DNA from: Thiomicrorhabdus sp965602805
GTDB taxonomy: Bacteria > Pseudomonadota > Gammaproteobacteria > Thiomicrospirales > Thiomicrospiraceae
Assembly (NCBI GenBank): GCA_965602805.1
Contig: CBFCZK010000012.1
Coordinates: 1 to 64,000, forward strand
DNA length: 64,000 bases
Reading direction: 5' to 3'
Positions within the stretch are counted from its first letter, which is position 1. Each line of letters begins with the position of its first letter. A model generated the notes under the pieces. That model was not told the origin of the DNA. It ran no database searches and was given only the letters and a program-made list of their open reading frames with translations. Shown here piece after piece: positions 7,816 through 16,354 of the stretch. Made by a program: the position numbers and the translations under genes.

Positions 7816-8384
7816 TACTTTTGAAATAAGTGTGGAAACAAAGCAATCTTTTGTTCTAACGTCAGATTACACACCGTCTCAATATTATGTTCAGGAATCA
7901 ATTCAGGATTTGGGTAGTGCTTAAGCACTCGCTCTAGACTCTCTTCGCGCAATAGATGCAAAATAGGAAAGGGCGCTCGGTTGGTTAGGTTTTCATCATC
8001 TTCTGGTAAGGTGCCACCAAATTGATAATCAGGATGAAAGGTTGCGACCTGAAAAATACCTTCCCAATGGTTTTGTTCCAGCAAGGCATCAACCATATCT
8101 AAACACTGATTGTAATCATCGAACGACTCTAGCATGTCAGGAATAATGAGCAGCGTGGTTTCAATTTCCTCAGCGGGCTTGAGCATTAGCAGTGACAGTT
8201 CGGATTCAAGTTCTGTCAGCAAGCACGCTTCATCACGGCAACGGCTGATTGAAAAACGAACCTGTTGGGCTTGGTAGTGTTTCGATGCAAACGGACACAG
8301 GTTTAAGCCAATCACCACATCTTCTAACCAGTGGCGAACTTGCGCTTCAATATGATCATTGGTGAGTACAATGTTGTCTGACAT
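7815..8384 (-). CDS. DUF1415 family protein
   Basis: 189 residues, matching the family length. The family's signature start is seen: an N-terminal VRHWLEDVVIGLNLCPFA segment, then LLIIPDMLESFDDYNQ and the FQVATFHPDYQFGGTLPEDDENLTNRAPFPILHLLRE block. These proteins are cytoplasmic, conserved in proteobacteria and of unknown function. Its start lies 42 bases after the stop of the DUF5718 gene, so it is likely the last gene of a minus-strand operon with that gene and cytochrome b561. Confidence 0.85.
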   Translation of the reverse strand: MSDNIVLTNDHIEAQVRHWLEDVVIGLNLCPFASKHYQAQQVRFSISRCRDEACLLTELESELSLLMLKPAEEIETTLLIIPDMLESFDDYNQCLDMVDALLEQNHWEGIFQVATFHPDYQFGGTLPEDDENLTNRAPFPILHLLREESLERVLKHYPNPELIPEHNIETVCNLTLEQKIALFPHLFQK

Positions 8385-8426
8385 GGCAGTTCCTTAGGGT
8401 TGAATAAGTTGAGAGGGCAGTGTCAT

Positions 8427-9290
8427 TTAAACGATTTTTTGATGCAGGATAGAACTGTTCATTAATTTTTTAGTGTCACCCGTTATATGCTGATAAACAT
8501 CGTCAGCACTGTTTAATGATGCATCGTAGGCATAGAAGAAGAGTTCATCACCTACCTCTAAAAAGACGCTTTCTCCAAACGCTGTATAGGCGGTAGCGCC
8601 CAGGCTTACCATGATTTGTGCTGGATAATCACAGTCTTGAATAATCTGTTTTAAATTTTCTAAAGGCCCAAAATCAGCTTGAAAATTGAGTTGTTCAATC
8701 ATCCAGTTTTTTAATTGGTTGTGAAAATAAGAGTAGGTGAGTACCGAACTGTCTTTGCCATAGGCGTGAATTTTACTGTCGCGTTTTAGAAAGGAGGCGA
8801 TATGAAAAGTATCTAATTCACAGCCCATTTCAAATCCACTCAGCGGGATAAAGGTATCTGAAACCCCTTTGGTTGCCGGTCCCCAGTTTTTCTTTTCACT
8901 GATTTTTTTAGCACCCGGTTTGCGAATTGAACAGTCGTTAAAGACGGCAAATGCCTTCGGCTGTAAATCACTCACCAAACCATCCTCATAAAGCACATCA
9001 AACAGAATGCAGATTTCAGGTTCGGCTTGTAGGTGGGCATTTTCAGCCAAGGTTTTTGGATAGCAAATTTCAGTAGAAGAGAGTGGGAAACCGCCAATCA
9101 AACCCGGTTGTTTGGGGATGTAATATGGAAACAAGCCTTTAGGCGCTTTGGCCTCGGCGGTTTTCACATTGACGAAATCAGGGGTTTCCCCCGCTTGTTC
9201 TAGGTGGCCGGCAAAGTTGCCAGCAACCCCTAAACAAAGGACGTTATTTAAATTAACAAGAGAGAGTGGGCTTTGTGGATATTTACTCAT
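8427..9290 (-). CDS. DUF5718-type protein, possible fumarylacetoacetase-like fold
   Basis: 287 residues. I place it in DUF5718 with moderate confidence. The stretch AFAVFNDCSIRKPG followed by KKNWGPATKGVSDTFIPL recalls the core of fumarylacetoacetate hydrolase-fold proteins (a metal-site Asp, then a Lys-Gly-x-Asp-Thr loop), which is only an inference of fold. No signal peptide. The start codon overlaps the stop of the upstream cytochrome b561 gene by one base (TAATG), a sign of translational coupling. Confidence 0.6.
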   Translation of the reverse strand: MSKYPQSPLSLVNLNNVLCLGVAGNFAGHLEQAGETPDFVNVKTAEAKAPKGLFPYYIPKQPGLIGGFPLSSTEICYPKTLAENAHLQAEPEICILFDVLYEDGLVSDLQPKAFAVFNDCSIRKPGAKKISEKKNWGPATKGVSDTFIPLSGFEMGCELDTFHIASFLKRDSKIHAYGKDSSVLTYSYFHNQLKNWMIEQLNFQADFGPLENLKQIIQDCDYPAQIMVSLGATAYTAFGESVFLEVGDELFFYAYDASLNSADDVYQHITGDTKKLMNSSILHQKIV

Positions 9291-9862
9291 TATTTATCTG
9301 CAGTCTCATTGTCAGTTGCTTTGTTTTTACCAACCATGCGTAGCAACGTCACATCTTTATAAACAAGGTGATGTTTTAATGCGCCGGCGATATGCAGCAA
9401 TACAATGACAATTAACAGATAGCCGAACGTGCTGTGCATGAATTCTGAAATCTCATGGATCAGCTCGTGTTCGCCAATGATGTTTGGTAACACAAACATA
9501 TTAAAGAAAGCCACTTCGTGTCCGCCTGAGTTTGACATGATCCAACCTGAAATCGGCATGCCTAACATCGCTAGATACAACAAGCCTTTCACGGCGTGCC
9601 CCATAATGTGTTCTAGTTTGTTATTTGAGATTTGTTCTGGGTTAGGGCTGATTTTTAACCAAGCCAAACGCAAGATCATTAAGCCAAAAATCGCAATTCC
9701 CATCGACTTATGCAGAGCGTACATTGCAGATTTATCATCGCCTTTTTCAAGTCCCGTCATATAAAGACCGATGGCAATCAGGCCAATAAAAATAAAAGCG
9801 GATAACCAATGGTTCGCGCGAGAGACGATGCCGTAATTGAGGTCAGAATTTTTAAGTGACAT
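9290..9862 (-). CDS. Cytochrome b561 family protein
   Basis: 190 residues with four membrane helices. Candidate haem-ligand histidines sit in NHWLSAFIFIGLIAIG (first helix), LHKSMGIAIFGLMILRL (second) and the pair of histidines in HSTFGYLLIVIVLLHIAGALKHH (fourth). Proteins of this group pass electrons between the quinone pool and periplasmic partners, or act as superoxide:ubiquinone oxidoreductases (CybB); which applies here cannot be told. Head of a three-gene minus-strand unit with DUF5718 (one-base overlap) and DUF1415. Confidence 0.85.
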   Translation of the reverse strand: MSLKNSDLNYGIVSRANHWLSAFIFIGLIAIGLYMTGLEKGDDKSAMYALHKSMGIAIFGLMILRLAWLKISPNPEQISNNKLEHIMGHAVKGLLYLAMLGMPISGWIMSNSGGHEVAFFNMFVLPNIIGEHELIHEISEFMHSTFGYLLIVIVLLHIAGALKHHLVYKDVTLLRMVGKNKATDNETADK

Positions 9863-9933
9863 GGGGTATTCCTATTGTTATTTATTGCTTTAAATCATGT
9901 GGCAAGAGCGTTTAATTGAATTGATATAATCGA

Positions 9934-10800
9934 CTAATATAACAAACTCTGAAATTTTCTACGATACATTGTAACCAATTCTGGTTGTGAGCCTGTGAGC
10001 ATATCGAAGACTTTAATAATCGCCTTTTGCGGCGTACCTTCCTGATAACTTCTGTCGGTGGTAAAGAGTTTAAACAGCGTTTGCAAGGCACTCTCAAACC
10101 TACCGTTTAACACTAAATAACCTGCAAGATGGAACAGGGCGTCACAGTCGGCTGGATTTTCTGCCAAGTTAGCCTGGATAACAGGCACTTCGGGTGCCGA
10201 TAATATGATTTCAGTGAAGTATAAAATACCGTTGATATAGAGCCCTTGTTTGTCTTTCTGCGCATCTTCAGGCAGTTTCGAGAAGAGCTCTTTGGCTTGT
10301 TCAAGCTGGTCGGTATGCAGATAGAGCTGTACTAAATCCAAGTGAATTTTAAAGTTGTTAGGATTCGCCTGAGCGGCCTCACCTAATAAAGCGACCGCTT
10401 GCTCATAATGACCTTCTGAAAAAGCTTGTGCGGCTTGCTTACGTAACACTTCTGAAGGCTCTTCAGTGATATTGGCATTTAACAATGAGCGATAAGCCGC
10501 TTCAGGTAATAACCCCGGGCCTTCGGTGGCGATTTCACCATTTTTAACGACCTTGTAGAAAGGCATGTCGGTGACACCAAACTTTTCGACAATGACTTTT
10601 TCTTTATCAAAGTTGATTTTGGCCAAAATGAATTTCCCCGCCATCTCGGTCGCGAGTTTTTCTAAGATGGTATTGGCCAGCTTACTTTGCTCATTAGAGT
10701 GCGACCAAAAGTTAATCAAAACCGGTAGGCGGCTCGAGTTTTGAATGACCATCTCTTGAACATTGTTGACGGTAACATCAACGATCATGGCTTGTGACAT
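9934..10800 (-). CDS. cnoX: CnoX (YbbN)-like thioredoxin/TPR co-chaperone
   Basis: 288 residues: a thioredoxin domain (about 1-115, with the strand MPFYKVVKNGE after a cis-Pro) followed by TPR-like helices (EALYEQAVALLGEAAQANP-type repeats from about 125 on). This is the architecture of CnoX, which holds unfolded proteins and hands them to GroEL/DnaK under oxidative stress. The active-site region is WSHSNEQSK, so both redox cysteines are missing; the E. coli protein also has lost one. That implies a holdase without redox activity (inference). Confidence 0.75.
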   Translation of the reverse strand: MSQAMIVDVTVNNVQEMVIQNSSRLPVLINFWSHSNEQSKLANTILEKLATEMAGKFILAKINFDKEKVIVEKFGVTDMPFYKVVKNGEIATEGPGLLPEAAYRSLLNANITEEPSEVLRKQAAQAFSEGHYEQAVALLGEAAQANPNNFKIHLDLVQLYLHTDQLEQAKELFSKLPEDAQKDKQGLYINGILYFTEIILSAPEVPVIQANLAENPADCDALFHLAGYLVLNGRFESALQTLFKLFTTDRSYQEGTPQKAIIKVFDMLTGSQPELVTMYRRKFQSLLY

Positions 10801-10882
10801 AGATTGTATCTCTTTTTAATTTGAGCGGTTTATCGCGGTTAAAAGTTGTATTTTATTGGCGACTTAATCAGTTTTTTATTTT

Positions 10883-13555
10883 CTATTTTTGTAGTGCTTT
10901 CAGTTGATAAATCGCATCTAACGCCATACGCGGCGTCAGTTCATTTGGGTCTATCTCTTTCAACAGGTTTTGTATTTTTTCGAGCTTAGGGTCTATGCTG
11001 GCAAACATATCAAACTGTTGAATTGGTTCGGCAACACGGCTTTCATTCTGAGAAACATTGTTAGAAGCAGGCGCAGAAACTGAGGAGGAGGTACAGGTCG
11101 AGGTGTTAACCGATAAGTTTGGATTTTGTACACTCTGATTCTCAAGGGTATATAAGACTTCCTTGGCTTTTTGAATCACCGCCTGTGGAACGCCCGCAAG
11201 CGAGGCGACCTGTAAACCGTAACTCTGTGAAGCAGGGCCTTCCTGGACTTGATGTAAAAACACAATGCTGTCTTGATGTTCAATGGCATCTAAATGTACA
11301 TTCACGGTATTGGTAAATTGATCGGCTAAGGTCGTCAACTCAAAGTAGTGCGTGGCAAACAGGCACAGGCCTTTAGTTTTTAAGGCCATGTGCTCAGCAA
11401 TCGCCCAAGCCAATGCCAGGCCATCGAAAGTCGAAGTGCCGCGACCGACTTCATCCATTAGAATCAGGGATTGCTCGGTGGCGTGATGCAGAATATTTGC
11501 CGTTTCGGTCATCTCCACCATAAAGGTCGAACGCCCTGATGTTAAGTCATCTGATGCGCCAATACGGGTGAATATGCGGTCAATTGGACCAATCTCTGCC
11601 GATTCAGCAGGGACAAAACTGCCCATAAAAGCCATAAGCGTGATTAATGCAGTTTGACGCATATAGGTCGATTTACCACCCATGTTCGGCCCAGTAATGA
11701 TCTGTAACTGCCTATCAGCTTGGAAAATGGTGTCATTGGGAATGAACGGTTCGCTAGAGACCGCTTCAACGGTTAAATGGCGACCTTGAGTAATGACCAG
11801 GCCTGGTTGGTTGGTTAAAATCGGGCGCGTTAGGTTTAGAGCGGTGGCTTGTTGCGCTAAATTCACCAAAACATCTAATTCTGATAAGGCGGCTGCACAG
11901 GTCTGCAACGCTTGTAATGGCTCATTAAGGGTTTCAAGCAACTGCTGATACAACCACTTTTCTCGTGACAGAGATTTTTCTCCGGCGCTCAAGACCTTAT
12001 CTTCAAAGGTTTTCAGCTCCGGAATAATATAACGCTCTTGGGCTTTCAGAGTTTGACGACGAATGTATTCTGCGGGCACTTGGTTAATATGCAGTTTACT
12101 GATCTCTATATAGTAACCATGCACACGGTTGTAACCAACCTTAAGCGTATTGATGCCGGTACGTTCGCGTTCACGTTGTTCTAAATCTAATAGGTAACCA
12201 CCAGCTTCATTTTTAAGATTACGTAACTCATCTAAATCGGCATCATAACCTTCGGCAATCACACCTCCATCGCGCATTAACATCGGTGGATTATCAATAA
12301 TGGCGCGATTCAGTAGTTCGGCCAACTCCGGAAAGGTGCTCATTTTTTTCGCAAGGTCAGACAGTTTAGCCACTGGATGTGAAGCTAATAAAGTTTGTAG
12401 TTGCGGTAGCGTGTTTAGAGAGCGGCCGAGATGCAATAAATCACGTGGACGCGCAGACATCAGAGCAATACGGCTTAAGATGCGCTCTAAATCGCCAATT
12501 TGCTTGAGTTCTTGACGAAACGAATCATCCGATTGTTGTTGGATAATGGTTTCAATGGCATCTAAACGACCATTGATAATGTCTTGATTGCGTAACGGTT
12601 GATTCAACCAACGCTTAAGTAGACGTCCACCCATGGCTGTGGCAGTATGATCGAGAATGGCCGCCAGCGTATTGTTTGTGCCGCCGCTTAAATTGGTATC
12701 AATTTCCAGGTTACGTCGGCTGATGGCATCGAGCACTAAACTGTCATCGGTTGAGTAGGTGTGTAAGCTATGGATATGTTGCAGAGTGCTCTGTAACATT
12801 GCCTGTGCATAGTGCAAAATGCTACCGGCAGCACTGATTGCCGCCGGCTTTGTGTTACAGCCAAACGCTACTAAATCTTTGGTCGCAAAATGATCGGTCA
12901 GGCGTTTTTTACAGCTGACAGCTTCAAAATGCCAGCTTGGATATCTGACCAGGCCTGGTCGTTTTAAAATAGAGTCCGGCAAGGATTGTCTTAAGTGGTC
13001 ATCATCTGGCAATAACAGCTCAGATGGCTTGATGCGTTCAATTTCAGCCGTCAAATGCGTCAAAGAGTCGAGTTCTGCGGTTTCAAAACGGCCGCTGGCA
13101 ACATCTAGATAAGCCAGGCCATACAGCTCACCTTGTCGAGAGATAGCGGCTAATAGGTTCTCAGACTTACCTTCTAATAAAGAGTCTTCCACCAGTGTCC
13201 CAGGGGTAATCACTCGGACAACTTTACGTTCCACAGGGCCTTTGCTGGTCGCAGGATCGCCGACTTGCTCGCAAATCGCAACCGATACGCCCAGTTTGAC
13301 TAACTTGGCTAAATACCCGTCTGCTGAATGATGTGGAATACCCGCCATCGGAATCGCATTGCCTCCGGCTTTACCGCGAGCGGTCAGAGTGATCTCCAAC
13401 AGTTCCGATGCTTTGCGGGCATCATCATGAAACAATTCGTAAAAGTCGCCCATTCGATAAAACAGTAGGTGGTCTGGATGCTCCGCTTTAATGGCGAGAT
13501 ATTGCTGCATCATCGGAGTGTGTGGAGAAGGAGTCTTAGTGGTTTTGGTTGCCAT
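10883..13555 (-). CDS. mutS: DNA mismatch repair protein MutS
   Basis: 890 residues, close to the usual ~860. Recognises mismatches and starts methyl-directed or nick-directed repair with MutL. The mismatch-reading Phe-x-Glu is Phe38-Tyr39-Glu40 (MGDFYELF). The ATPase has Walker A GPNMGGKST (Lys628), then Walker B MDEVGRGTSTFDG and the ATHYFELT switch. The C-terminal tail (DMFASIDPKLEKI...) matches the tetramerisation segment. Two perfect copies of the 12-bp palindrome lie inside the gene, both encoding Pro-Gly-Leu-Val. It is divergent from pncC. Confidence 0.97.
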   Translation of the reverse strand: MATKTTKTPSPHTPMMQQYLAIKAEHPDHLLFYRMGDFYELFHDDARKASELLEITLTARGKAGGNAIPMAGIPHHSADGYLAKLVKLGVSVAICEQVGDPATSKGPVERKVVRVITPGTLVEDSLLEGKSENLLAAISRQGELYGLAYLDVASGRFETAELDSLTHLTAEIERIKPSELLLPDDDHLRQSLPDSILKRPGLVRYPSWHFEAVSCKKRLTDHFATKDLVAFGCNTKPAAISAAGSILHYAQAMLQSTLQHIHSLHTYSTDDSLVLDAISRRNLEIDTNLSGGTNNTLAAILDHTATAMGGRLLKRWLNQPLRNQDIINGRLDAIETIIQQQSDDSFRQELKQIGDLERILSRIALMSARPRDLLHLGRSLNTLPQLQTLLASHPVAKLSDLAKKMSTFPELAELLNRAIIDNPPMLMRDGGVIAEGYDADLDELRNLKNEAGGYLLDLEQRERERTGINTLKVGYNRVHGYYIEISKLHINQVPAEYIRRQTLKAQERYIIPELKTFEDKVLSAGEKSLSREKWLYQQLLETLNEPLQALQTCAAALSELDVLVNLAQQATALNLTRPILTNQPGLVITQGRHLTVEAVSSEPFIPNDTIFQADRQLQIITGPNMGGKSTYMRQTALITLMAFMGSFVPAESAEIGPIDRIFTRIGASDDLTSGRSTFMVEMTETANILHHATEQSLILMDEVGRGTSTFDGLALAWAIAEHMALKTKGLCLFATHYFELTTLADQFTNTVNVHLDAIEHQDSIVFLHQVQEGPASQSYGLQVASLAGVPQAVIQKAKEVLYTLENQSVQNPNLSVNTSTCTSSSVSAPASNNVSQNESRVAEPIQQFDMFASIDPKLEKIQNLLKEIDPNELTPRMALDAIYQLKALQK
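11796..11807. repeat. 12-bp palindrome, copy 4 (inside mutS)
   Basis: Perfect copy. In the mutS frame it encodes part of NQPGLVIT. Confidence 0.9.
12948..12959. repeat. 12-bp palindrome, copy 5 (inside mutS)
   Basis: Perfect copy, extended to GACCAGGCCTGGTC on the minus and plus strands. In the mutS frame it encodes part of KRPGLVRY. Confidence 0.9.
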
Positions 13556-13673
13556 GGTCTACTTGAATGTTTTTGCATTGGATTTGAAAAGTAGTATGCT
13601 AGGGCATAATCACCTATATATCAAATAATGGGTCTTTATAATTAATAATGCACGATTAAAAGGAGTGGTTTTC

Positions 13674-14156
13674 ATGTCGTTTGCAATACTCGTATCTCAA
13701 GTAGGTAAAGTCTTAGTCGATAATGATTGTATGATCGTGACGGCTGAATCTTGCACTGGTGGCATGATTGCCGAAGCCTTGACAGAGGTTGCTGGCAGTA
13801 CAGCTTGGTTTGATCGTGCATATATTACCTATAGCTACGAATCCAAAAAAGAGATGTTGGGGGTGAGTGAAATCACCATTCAAAACAAAGGTGCCGTCAG
13901 TCAGGAATGTGTCGAAGAGATGGCGTTGGGCGCGTTGCAACAGTCACACGCTAAAGTCAGTGTCGCGTGTAGCGGGATTGCCGGGCCTGGTGGTGGTTCG
14001 CCGGATAAGCCAGTTGGCACAGTCTGGTTGGCGTGGGCGGTTCAAGGCCAAGAAGAAGTTGTCTCGCAACGGTTTTTGTTTGAAGGTGATCGCCAGAGGG
14101 TGCGTGAAAAAACCACCGAAGCGGCGTTGTTGGGGGTCATGAAATTATTGGCGTAA
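13674..14156 (+). CDS. pncC: Nicotinamide-nucleotide amidase PncC (CinA C-terminal domain)
   Basis: 160 residues, a stand-alone CinA C-terminal domain. Deamidates NMN to nicotinate mononucleotide in the pyridine nucleotide cycle. Family motifs: TAESCTGGMIAEALTEVAGSTAWFDRAYITYS near the N-terminus and the SGIAGPGGGSPDKPVGTVW loop. A GTG at 13665 also opens the frame, but the ATG at 13674 sits eight bases after AAAAGGAG and gives the standard start MSFAILVSQ. Located just before recA, as in many gammaproteobacteria. Confidence 0.92.
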   Translation: MSFAILVSQVGKVLVDNDCMIVTAESCTGGMIAEALTEVAGSTAWFDRAYITYSYESKKEMLGVSEITIQNKGAVSQECVEEMALGALQQSHAKVSVACSGIAGPGGGSPDKPVGTVWLAWAVQGQEEVVSQRFLFEGDRQRVREKTTEAALLGVMKLLA

Positions 14157-14591
14157 TAATGCATTAACATGGCATTAATCACGGATGTTTTGGATTAGAG
14201 TTTGATGTGAAGCTTTGCGAGGATTAATTATTCACGTAGTCTCTAGGATTTAAATGGAAATTATGGGATAATTTCGCTTCTGATTCTAAATTAGAAAAAA
14301 TTAGATAAACCTTTGTTTTAATCGGCAATTTAGAGCGTTTTTGGAGATATAAAGACGCTATGGCTGCTACTGAAACAAGGGTTTTTTATTGAGCGTCGAT
14401 TAATTGTAAAATCAACTCGTAAATCGGCTGAAGAATAGTGCGCTCAATTTGTTAAATAGATTCAATAGATTGGCAATATTCTTTTATATAAAATATTAAA
14501 AGTCAGCTCTATTGTCGTTAGTATGAAAAGACAGTTACCTCCAGATGCGATAGTCGCTTTGGAACTTGTAGAAACAAAAGGAATCGCGTAA
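14157..14591 (+). promoter_or_regulatory. recA upstream region with palindromes, no E. coli-type LexA box
   Basis: Contains GAAATTAT-GGG-ATAATTTC (14257-14275), TCTAA-A-TTAGA (14284-14294) and distant arms GACGCT / AGCGTC around 14353-14397. I searched for CTGT-N8-ACAG and found none, so SOS control, if any, must use another motif. A 22-codon ORF (14523-14591) ends exactly where recA starts. Confidence 0.4.
14523..14591 (+). CDS. Possible 22-aa leader ORF abutting recA
   Basis: ATG at 14523, stop TAA at 14589-14591, immediately followed by the recA ATG. It begins MKRQLPPDAIVALELV. The frame is open and it carries the recA Shine-Dalgarno within it, but its own ribosome binding site is weak. 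It could be chance. Confidence 0.25.
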   Translation: MKRQLPPDAIVALELVETKGIA

Positions 14592-15629
14592 ATGGATGAT
14601 AATAAGCAAAAGGCTTTAACGGCTGCTTTAGGTCAAATTGAGAAACAATTTGGTAAAGGTTCGATTATGCGCATGGGGGACAGCTCTGTCTCACGTGATA
14701 TTGAAGCGGTTTCTACAGGTTCTTTAGGTTTAGATTTAGCGTTAGGCATAGGCGGTTTACCAAAGGGACGTGTTGTTGAAATTTACGGCCCTGAGTCTTC
14801 TGGTAAAACGACGTTGACATTACACGTGATTGCGGAAATGCAAAAATTGGGCGGCACCGCTGCTTTTATCGATGCTGAGCATGCATTAGATCCTAGTTAT
14901 GCTGAAAAGTTGGGTGTCGATATCGATAACCTTTTAGTTTCTCAGCCAGATAACGGTGAGCAAGCTTTAGAAATTACCGATTCATTGGTACGCTCAGGTG
15001 CCGTAGATGTTGTGGTGGTCGATTCGGTTGCGGCCTTAACGCCTAAAGCGGAAATTGAAGGCGATATGGGAGATTCTCATATGGGTCTGCAAGCGCGTTT
15101 GATGTCTCAAGCGTTGCGTAAACTGACTTCGAATATTAAGCGTACCAATACTTTGGTTATCTTCATCAACCAGTTACGTATGAAAATCGGTGTTATGTTT
15201 GGTAACCCTGAAACCACCACCGGTGGTAACGCATTGAAGTTCTACGCTTCGGTACGTTTAGATATTCGTCGTATTGGTGCGATTAAAAAGGGTGATGAAA
15301 TCCTTGGAAATGAGACGCGCGTTAAGGTTGTTAAAAACAAAGTAGCGCCGCCTTTCAAACAAGTACAGTTTGATATTCTTTATGGCCAAGGGATTTCCCG
15401 TGAAGGTGAAATTATTGACCTAGGTGTGAAGGAAGGCTTTATTGAAAAGTCTGGTTCTTGGTATGCCTACGGTGGTAAAAAAATCGGTCAAGGTAAAGAT
15501 AATGTCCGTCAGTATTTGATTGATAATCCTGAAGTGGCAGCAGAAGTGATGGATAAAATTAAAGCGGTATTGATGCCTAAAAAGGGTGCCGAAATTGAAG
15601 AAGCTGTAGAAGCCCTAGAAGCTGAATAA
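14592..15629 (+). CDS. recA: Recombinase RecA
   Basis: 345 residues. Forms filaments on single-stranded DNA for homologous recombination and promotes LexA self-cleavage. Walker A is GPESSGKT (66-73); the MAW region and loop L2 (INQLRMKIGVMFGNPETTTGGNALKFYASVR) are intact, and the tail is acidic (EIEEAVEALEAE). The Shine-Dalgarno AAAAGGAA precedes the ATG. recX follows 33 bases later, as is common, allowing co-transcription of the activator and its inhibitor. Confidence 0.98.
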   Translation: MDDNKQKALTAALGQIEKQFGKGSIMRMGDSSVSRDIEAVSTGSLGLDLALGIGGLPKGRVVEIYGPESSGKTTLTLHVIAEMQKLGGTAAFIDAEHALDPSYAEKLGVDIDNLLVSQPDNGEQALEITDSLVRSGAVDVVVVDSVAALTPKAEIEGDMGDSHMGLQARLMSQALRKLTSNIKRTNTLVIFINQLRMKIGVMFGNPETTTGGNALKFYASVRLDIRRIGAIKKGDEILGNETRVKVVKNKVAPPFKQVQFDILYGQGISREGEIIDLGVKEGFIEKSGSWYAYGGKKIGQGKDNVRQYLIDNPEVAAEVMDKIKAVLMPKKGAEIEEAVEALEAE

Positions 15630-15662
15630 GCTTTTACCAACAGCAAAGACTCTGGAGTCGTT

Positions 15663-16235
15663 GTGAAAACAGCAGAAGATTTTCTGCAACAGTTAGGGAT
15701 TAACCCAACCACTTCGCTAGAATCCGTTGATGATGGGTTTGCAGAAGTTCAGGCCTTGTCTCAGCAGATTGAATCGCGCGCGGTTTACCTTTTGGCAATG
15801 CGTGAACATGGTGCTAAGGAGCTTAAGACCAAGTTGGTCATTAAGTTTCCTGAAACACCTGAACTGTTAGCCGCTTGTAAAGAGTTACCAGGCCTGGTTA
15901 AAAGCTTGGTCGATGACGTTTTAAAGAAGTGCCAAGACAATAATTGGCAGAGTGATGAACGTTATATTGAACAAGCGGTGCGTAACTGGGCGGCCAAAGG
16001 CAGTGGTCCAGTAAAAATACGCCAAAAATTACAACAAGCTTCTTATCGTGATGATTTGATAAGCATGTATTTAGATTGGGATGAGTCTGAATGGCTAGAG
16101 ATAGCCAAGCAGGTTTTGATTAAGAAGTACGGTGATACGTGTAAACCTGAAGCGCGTAACGAACAAGCAAAACGGATGCGCTTTCTACAAAGTAGAGGGT
16201 TTTCTCCGCACGTGATTTGGCAGGCTTTTGGTTAG
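15663..16235 (+). CDS. recX: Regulatory protein RecX
   Basis: 190 residues (E. coli 166), all-helical with three-helix repeats: LSQQIESRAVYLLAMREHGAKELKTKL, then the WQSDERYIEQAVRNWAAKGSGPVKIRQKL segment diagnostic for RecX, then QAKRMRFLQSRGFSPHVIWQAF at the end. Inhibits RecA filament extension and ATPase. About 40 extra N-terminal residues precede the core. A GTG start is used at 15663. One perfect 12-bp palindrome lies within, read as Pro-Gly-Leu-Val. Confidence 0.93.
   Translation: MKTAEDFLQQLGINPTTSLESVDDGFAEVQALSQQIESRAVYLLAMREHGAKELKTKLVIKFPETPELLAACKELPGLVKSLVDDVLKKCQDNNWQSDERYIEQAVRNWAAKGSGPVKIRQKLQQASYRDDLISMYLDWDESEWLEIAKQVLIKKYGDTCKPEARNEQAKRMRFLQSRGFSPHVIWQAFG
15887..15898. repeat. 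12-bp palindrome, copy 6 (inside recX)
   Basis: Perfect copy, read as part of ELPGLVKS in recX. Confidence 0.9.
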
Positions 16236-16354
16236 CAATCGTTAACTAAGCTTTTATACAAATCAACAAACAAATAGTATTGTCTGCGTATGCTTAAAAA
16301 GCATGGGTGGGCAGTTCAAACAGAATAGATTAACGTTTTTAAGGTTGTTTCATT

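Noticed and set aside
13980..13992. GGGCCTGGTGG in pncC as another palindrome copy
   Set aside because: Only the central part matches; not symmetric beyond GGCC.
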